Assembly: GCA_035944115.1 (NCBI GenBank)
Contig: DASZBJ010000045.1
Location: 1-64,000, forward strand
Direction of reading: 5' to 3'
Length of the DNA stretch: 64,000 bases
Source: Candidatus Babeliales bacterium
Lineage (GTDB): Bacteria > Babelota > Babeliae > Babelales > Vermiphilaceae
Each line of letters begins with the position of its first letter. The stretch's first letter is position 1. This document shows positions 63,627 to 64,000 of the stretch, in pieces. The notes beneath the pieces were generated by a model that saw nothing but the letters and a program-made list of their open reading frames with translations, had not been told where the DNA came from and ran no database searches. The translations under genes were made by a program, and so were the position numbers.

Positions 63627-64000
63627 TTAAGCAACTTGAGCTATATGCGGATGCACTGTACCTGCATATATCTTTAATTTTTTAATAATCTTACGGTTTA
63701 GCTTATTTTTAGGTAACATTCCTCGAACGGCCTTTTCAATAAGATCCGTTGGACGCTTGGCATGCAATTCACGTGCAGTTTGAACCTTGTATCCACCAAT
63801 CCAACCAGTATGACGATCGTAAATTTTACCATCCCATTTATCACCAGTCAGCTTAATCTTCTCTGCGTTAATCACCACAACGTAGTCGCCTGCGTCATCA
63901 TGAGGTGTAAACTCAGGTCTATTTTTCCCTCTGAGAATGTCAGCTATTTTTGTTGCTAAACGACCTAAAATTTCATCTTTGGCATCAATTACATGCCATT
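63627..64000 (-). CDS. rplM: 50S ribosomal protein L13 (5' end outside window)
   Basis: The frame is open to the window edge and reads [20 protein letters not shown], then [18 protein letters not shown] and the diagnostic [10 protein letters not shown] and AVRGMLPKN. The visible 124 residues cover nearly all of L13, lacking only the first few. rpsI would be expected downstream but is not found before the terminator. Confidence 0.97.
   Translation of the reverse strand, partial: WHVIDAKDEILGRLATKIADILRGKNRPEFTPHDDAGDYVVVINAEKIKLTGDKWDGKIYDRHTGWIGGYKVQTARELHAKRPTDLIEKAVRGMLPKNKLNRKIIKKLKIYAGTVHPHIAQVA

Noticed and set aside
1-64000. CRISPR array, insertion sequence or prophage
   Set aside because: No regularly spaced short repeats, transposase motifs or phage structural genes were seen.

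Overview
The window reads as a chromosomal segment of a small-genome, host-associated bacterium. The likeliest placement is Candidatus Dependentiae (TM6) or a similar obligate symbiont of protists. This is an inference from gene content: many exported proteins of unknown role, secreted WD40 proteins with eukaryote-like motifs, polymorphic-toxin-like proteins with immunity partners, and an ATP-dependent DNA ligase. No 16S rRNA is present to confirm it.

Layout. 1-1.9 kb: the 3' end of a toxin-like gene, its putative immunity gene and a small third ORF. 2-3.7 kb: ATP-dependent DNA ligase on the minus strand. 3.8-7.5 kb: four plus-strand genes, three of which encode enzyme folds (SDR, PLD-like, HAD) behind signal peptides. 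7.5-15.8 kb: minus-strand housekeeping genes (tRNA-Met, secD, tRNA-Leu, a Pro/Gln/Val-rich exported coiled-coil protein, an FMN-barrel protein, a HemW-like gene, DUF4381/DUF58, serS). 16-19.8 kb: HU, TatD nuclease, a sodium/solute symporter, CsaA-like protein and a YdjM-like membrane protein. 19.8-23.1 kb: a second, full-length toxin/immunity pair. Its signal peptide lies one frame away from the toxin body at a run of seven T. 23.1-31.5 kb: SpoIID-like protein, RNase HI, zinc-ribbon protein, a CAT-anticodon tRNA, duplicated beta carbonic anhydrases, an amber-interrupted lipoprotein gene, then gap, nfo and a phosphohexomutase. 31.8-38.1 kb: three tandem paralogues encoding secreted WD40 proteins, each with two motifs resembling eukaryotic ubiquitin-interacting motifs (UIMs). 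38.1-42.2 kb: a DUF5674 two-gene unit, sbcC and a small exported protein.

42.3-62.2 kb is one continuous minus-strand translation super-operon (str, S10, spc and alpha blocks): rpsL-rpsG-fusA-tuf-rpsJ-rplC-rplD-rplW-rplB-rpsS-rplV-rpsC-rplP-rpmC-rpsQ-rplN-rplX-rplE-rpsN-rpsH-rplF-rplR-rpsE-rplO-secY-adk-map-infA-rpmJ-rpsM-rpsK-rpsD-rpoA-rplQ-nifU-like. A candidate promoter and a terminator-like leader hairpin precede rpsL, and a strong hairpin terminator follows the NifU-like gene. rpmD (L30) is missing from its usual place. The window closes with an RseP-type protease and the 3' part of rplM.

The most notable signals are: (1) UIM-like motifs in three exported WD40 paralogues, suggesting effectors that bind host ubiquitin; (2) two copies of a toxin plus TPR-like immunity module, one with a homopolymer frameshift at its signal peptide and a palindrome over its candidate promoter; (3) a cluster of enzyme folds sent across the membrane with degenerate active sites; (4) a local duplication at the tatD/symporter junction. 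Recurrent candidate promoters have a 16-nt spacer.
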